From positions 7,750,001-7,814,000 of the forward strand of contig NC_065906.1 of NCBI RefSeq assembly GCF_905147045.1: a stretch of DNA of 64,000 nt. Reading direction: 5' to 3'. Under the pieces are notes generated by a model. The model made no database searches. It saw nothing but the letters and a program-made list of their open reading frames with translations, and was not told the DNA's origin. The translations under genes and the position numbers were made by a program. Shown piece by piece: positions 61,745 through 64,000 of this stretch; position 1 is the first letter of the stretch; each line of letters opens with the position of its first letter. The stretch is from Nymphalis io (taxonomy: Eukaryota; Arthropoda; Insecta; Lepidoptera; Nymphalidae).

Positions 61745-62830
61745 GTTACTGTGAGGTAGCTAGGACATTCCTACAGTGGCAAATACCCGAGGAACAGGCT
61801 GGTTTTGTTAGAGGTCAAAGTACCGGGGAGCAAATCGTCAACGTTAGGCAACTAATAGACAAAAGCTGCCAATTTTGCAAGCCAACACTGATGTGATTTA
61901 TTGACTACTCCAAGGCTTTTAACTGCGTACGGTGGGACTGTCTCTGGAAAATCTTACTAGTTCGAGTTTATCATGAGAAGGGCTTTAGATGACTGGCAGG
62001 GTGGCATCTTGATAGGAGGGACGAAGATTAGCAATCTTGCAGATGATACCACTCTAATCGCGTCATCCGAAGAAGAACTTAGCGAACTCTTCAGAAGAGT
62101 CCAATACGAAAGCGAGCAGGTTGGTCTAACATTCAATAGAGCAGACTTTAAAGGTAGATAGGGCTGGTACACTAACTCGGACCGGATAACTAAGTGACCT
62201 TGAATTTGTCTCTGAGTTTTTGTATCTCAGCTCACTACTGACCGACCAAGGAGGCTGTCCAGGAGATCCGGCGACGATCTCAAATGGCCAAGTCTGCATT
62301 GAGCAAATTGACCTGAATATGGCAGAACAGGAAAATATCGAATAAAACGAAAAAGCGGCTCGTTCAGACTCTGGTATTCTCCATCTTTCTTTATGGCTCG
62401 GAATTCTGGACAATTCGCTCACTGGAGAGGAAGAAGATCGACGCGTTCGAGATGTGGTACTGGCGAACAATGATACACATACCGTGAACGGCCTAGAGAA
62501 CCAATGTTCTGTCCTTTCTGCAACAACTGTACATAAAAACGAGACTGTCAACTATTTGCTACCAGCGTGTCCTTCGTTATTTTGGTCATATAGTGCGAAG
62601 GCAGCCTGTCAGCCTAGACAAGCTGATGGTGCTTAGCAAAGTAGAGAGGAAAGACCAAGTGGCCGCTGCCCCACATGGTGGTCGGATCAAGTTATCAACC
62701 TCATTGGTCTCCAAGTGACCACATCCCTGAGTAAAGCTGAGGACAGAAAGGACTGGAGAAAATTCACAGAGATCGTGACCCAGACCCTAGATCAGAGTGG
62801 ACACAACCTTCATCATTGAAGCAAACGACC
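61745..62830 (+). mobile_element. Degenerate non-LTR retrotransposon (RT to C-terminus)
   Basis: In mixed frames: EEQAGFVRGQSTGEQIVNVR, FIDYSKAFNCVRWDCLWKIL (RT motif A with a changed Asp-Cys context), then an apparent deletion to MRRALDDWQGGILIGGTKIS and LADDTTLIASSEEELSELF (motif C, lacking the Arg-Tyr before ADD), then QMAKSALSKLT, FSIFLYGSEFWTIRSLERKK, FGHIVRRQPVSLDKL and a C-terminus near SGHNLHH. These are typical of arthropod endonuclease-reverse transcriptase LINEs. The central palm region is deleted and stops are present, so the copy is dead. The clade is uncertain. Confidence 0.82.
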
Positions 62831-63513
62831 AAGAGAGAGTAAGCCTATTTTCAAATCGTATAGCAAGTAACTATCTATAGAGCGTGTGTGTAAAACAGAC
62901 ATAATTAGGTAGGTAATACGCGAATAAAATCGCAAGACTCAGCTAGTAAACTATATGCTTGAATAATTGAAAACAATACTGACCTTTTGACAAAACCTGT
63001 TTTTTTTTTAAATCTTGTTACATATTCCAACGTTACTGACAAATCGTTTCTTTGTTAAGCTTCGTCCACACTTGTTTACTTTAAAATCACGCACGCGTTG
63101 CCGCAGCTACACGTTTATTTTCAAAACAGCCAGAGAATACGGCTTGATGCTGGTTGTGCTCGGGACACATTATTCATCAACTGGATTAATAAAGCTGGCT
63201 TATTAATTAAAATAAATTTATATTAATATTACAAAACAATCAAGAAATATAAAATACAATGTCTGACAATATAACATCTTAGTCACACGGTTGGCGTAAC
63301 GATTGGTTTATACTTTTTTAAATGTCAATATTTATAGGCAACTACTTTTCATTATCAGCCCATATAAAAAAAAATCGAATATTTTGTTGAATAAGATATT
63401 TTTTTATTATGATAATTTTGTGTTCGTATTTGGATAAGAAAAATTATTATGATTGCTACTTAATTTAAAGCCAAGTTTATATACTTGTGTCATTTTTATT
63501 TTATAATGCTTAG
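62831..63513. other. AT-rich stretch, nothing recognised
   Basis: 'cgcgaataaaatcgca' near 62920 hints at a Helitron scrap. No gene. Confidence 0.4.
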
Positions 63514-63656
63514 CTAATATTATAAATGCGAAAGTGAGTTTATTTATTTATTCTTTTGCTTCATGTTTTAACTACTTTTGCGTACATGTTATCAAGGATA
63601 CTGAAAACACTATATGGTACCTAAAACCCCCTAACAAGCGAGCGAAAACTAGTAAA
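63514..63656 (+). mobile_element. Helitron-like short non-autonomous copy
   Basis: It starts 'taatattataaatgcgaaag' and ends 'caagcgagcgaaaactagta', both recalled from lepidopteran Helitron-like repeats. Confidence 0.45.
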
Positions 63657-64000
63657 AAAATAAAGGTGAATAGTGTAACCTATCCTTAGTATTTCTTAAA
63701 CGGTTTTCCGTTGATTTAAATTATTGTTTGTTATTTTACATCCGGGGACTGAATTTGTAGTGCAAACAGGACGCGTTTCGTTTTGTAACTACCTTTATAT
63801 ATTAGTAAATAATTAAAGTGAAGATTGAAAATATTTGTACAAAATTTAATTTAAACAATAATTAACCAATGAGATCAAATAATAGTTGTTTTTTATTGTT
63901 TGTCATATAATTAAATATTTACTAAAATATAATTAGCTTTAATTGATATATTTTGATATTGAAATTGTCAGAGATTATAGTAGGTTAAAAATATTTGATT

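Overview
The window is eukaryotic nuclear DNA: AT-rich, with introns, GT-AG splice sites, non-LTR retrotransposon remains, Helitron-like ends and many short retroposons. The tRNA-headed SINE copies (box A-like 'agatggcccagtggtaag', then 'gggttcaaaccc') and the poly(A)-tailed retroposon containing 'ggtaggtaccacccactcatc' are recalled from butterfly and moth genomes, so a lepidopteran, probably a nymphalid butterfly, is the best guess. No bacterial operon, CRISPR array or cellular tRNA/rRNA gene was seen, and no novel multi-gene system is evident.

Only two host genes are well supported. (1) A + strand kindlin/fermitin gene occupies 19997-27408: ten coding exons in consistent phase give 669 visible residues ending at a stop where kindlins end. 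About the first 50 residues are missing and were not found upstream. Kindlin is the FERM-PH adaptor that activates integrins with talin. (2) A - strand BTB-BACK-Kelch gene lies at 35120-32606: four exons, 579 residues, complete, with an in-frame stop upstream of its ATG. It is probably a Cullin-3 adaptor.

Layout: 1-20 kb is intergenic or intronic DNA with SINE copies, a CpG-rich promoter-like patch near 4.1 kb, an unidentified small terminal-exon candidate at 7.95 kb and a retroelement 3' fragment at 7.1 kb. 20-27.4 kb is kindlin; its 2.5-kb fifth visible intron and its last intron hold transposon insertions. 28.7-30.8 kb is a degenerate Jockey-like LINE. 32.6-35.1 kb is the Kelch gene. 36.7-38.9 kb is a SINE, an R1-like endonuclease fragment and a second SINE type. 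39-49 kb is mostly unannotated AT-rich DNA with one short R1-like 3' insertion bounded by a 12-bp target duplication. 49-64 kb is a graveyard of retroposons, including an RTE-like 3' fragment with point stop codons and a second reverse-transcriptase remnant.

Points worth a second look: perfect hairpins inside two transposon copies (24-bp and 16-bp stems) and one in AT-rich DNA (21 bp), all suggestive of template switching; two SINE copies sharing the same 12-nt deletion of the pol III B box; a composite of two SINE families; an alanine where vertebrate kindlins carry the glutamine of the integrin-binding Gln-Trp pair; and an unexplained 70-codon open frame downstream of the Kelch gene.
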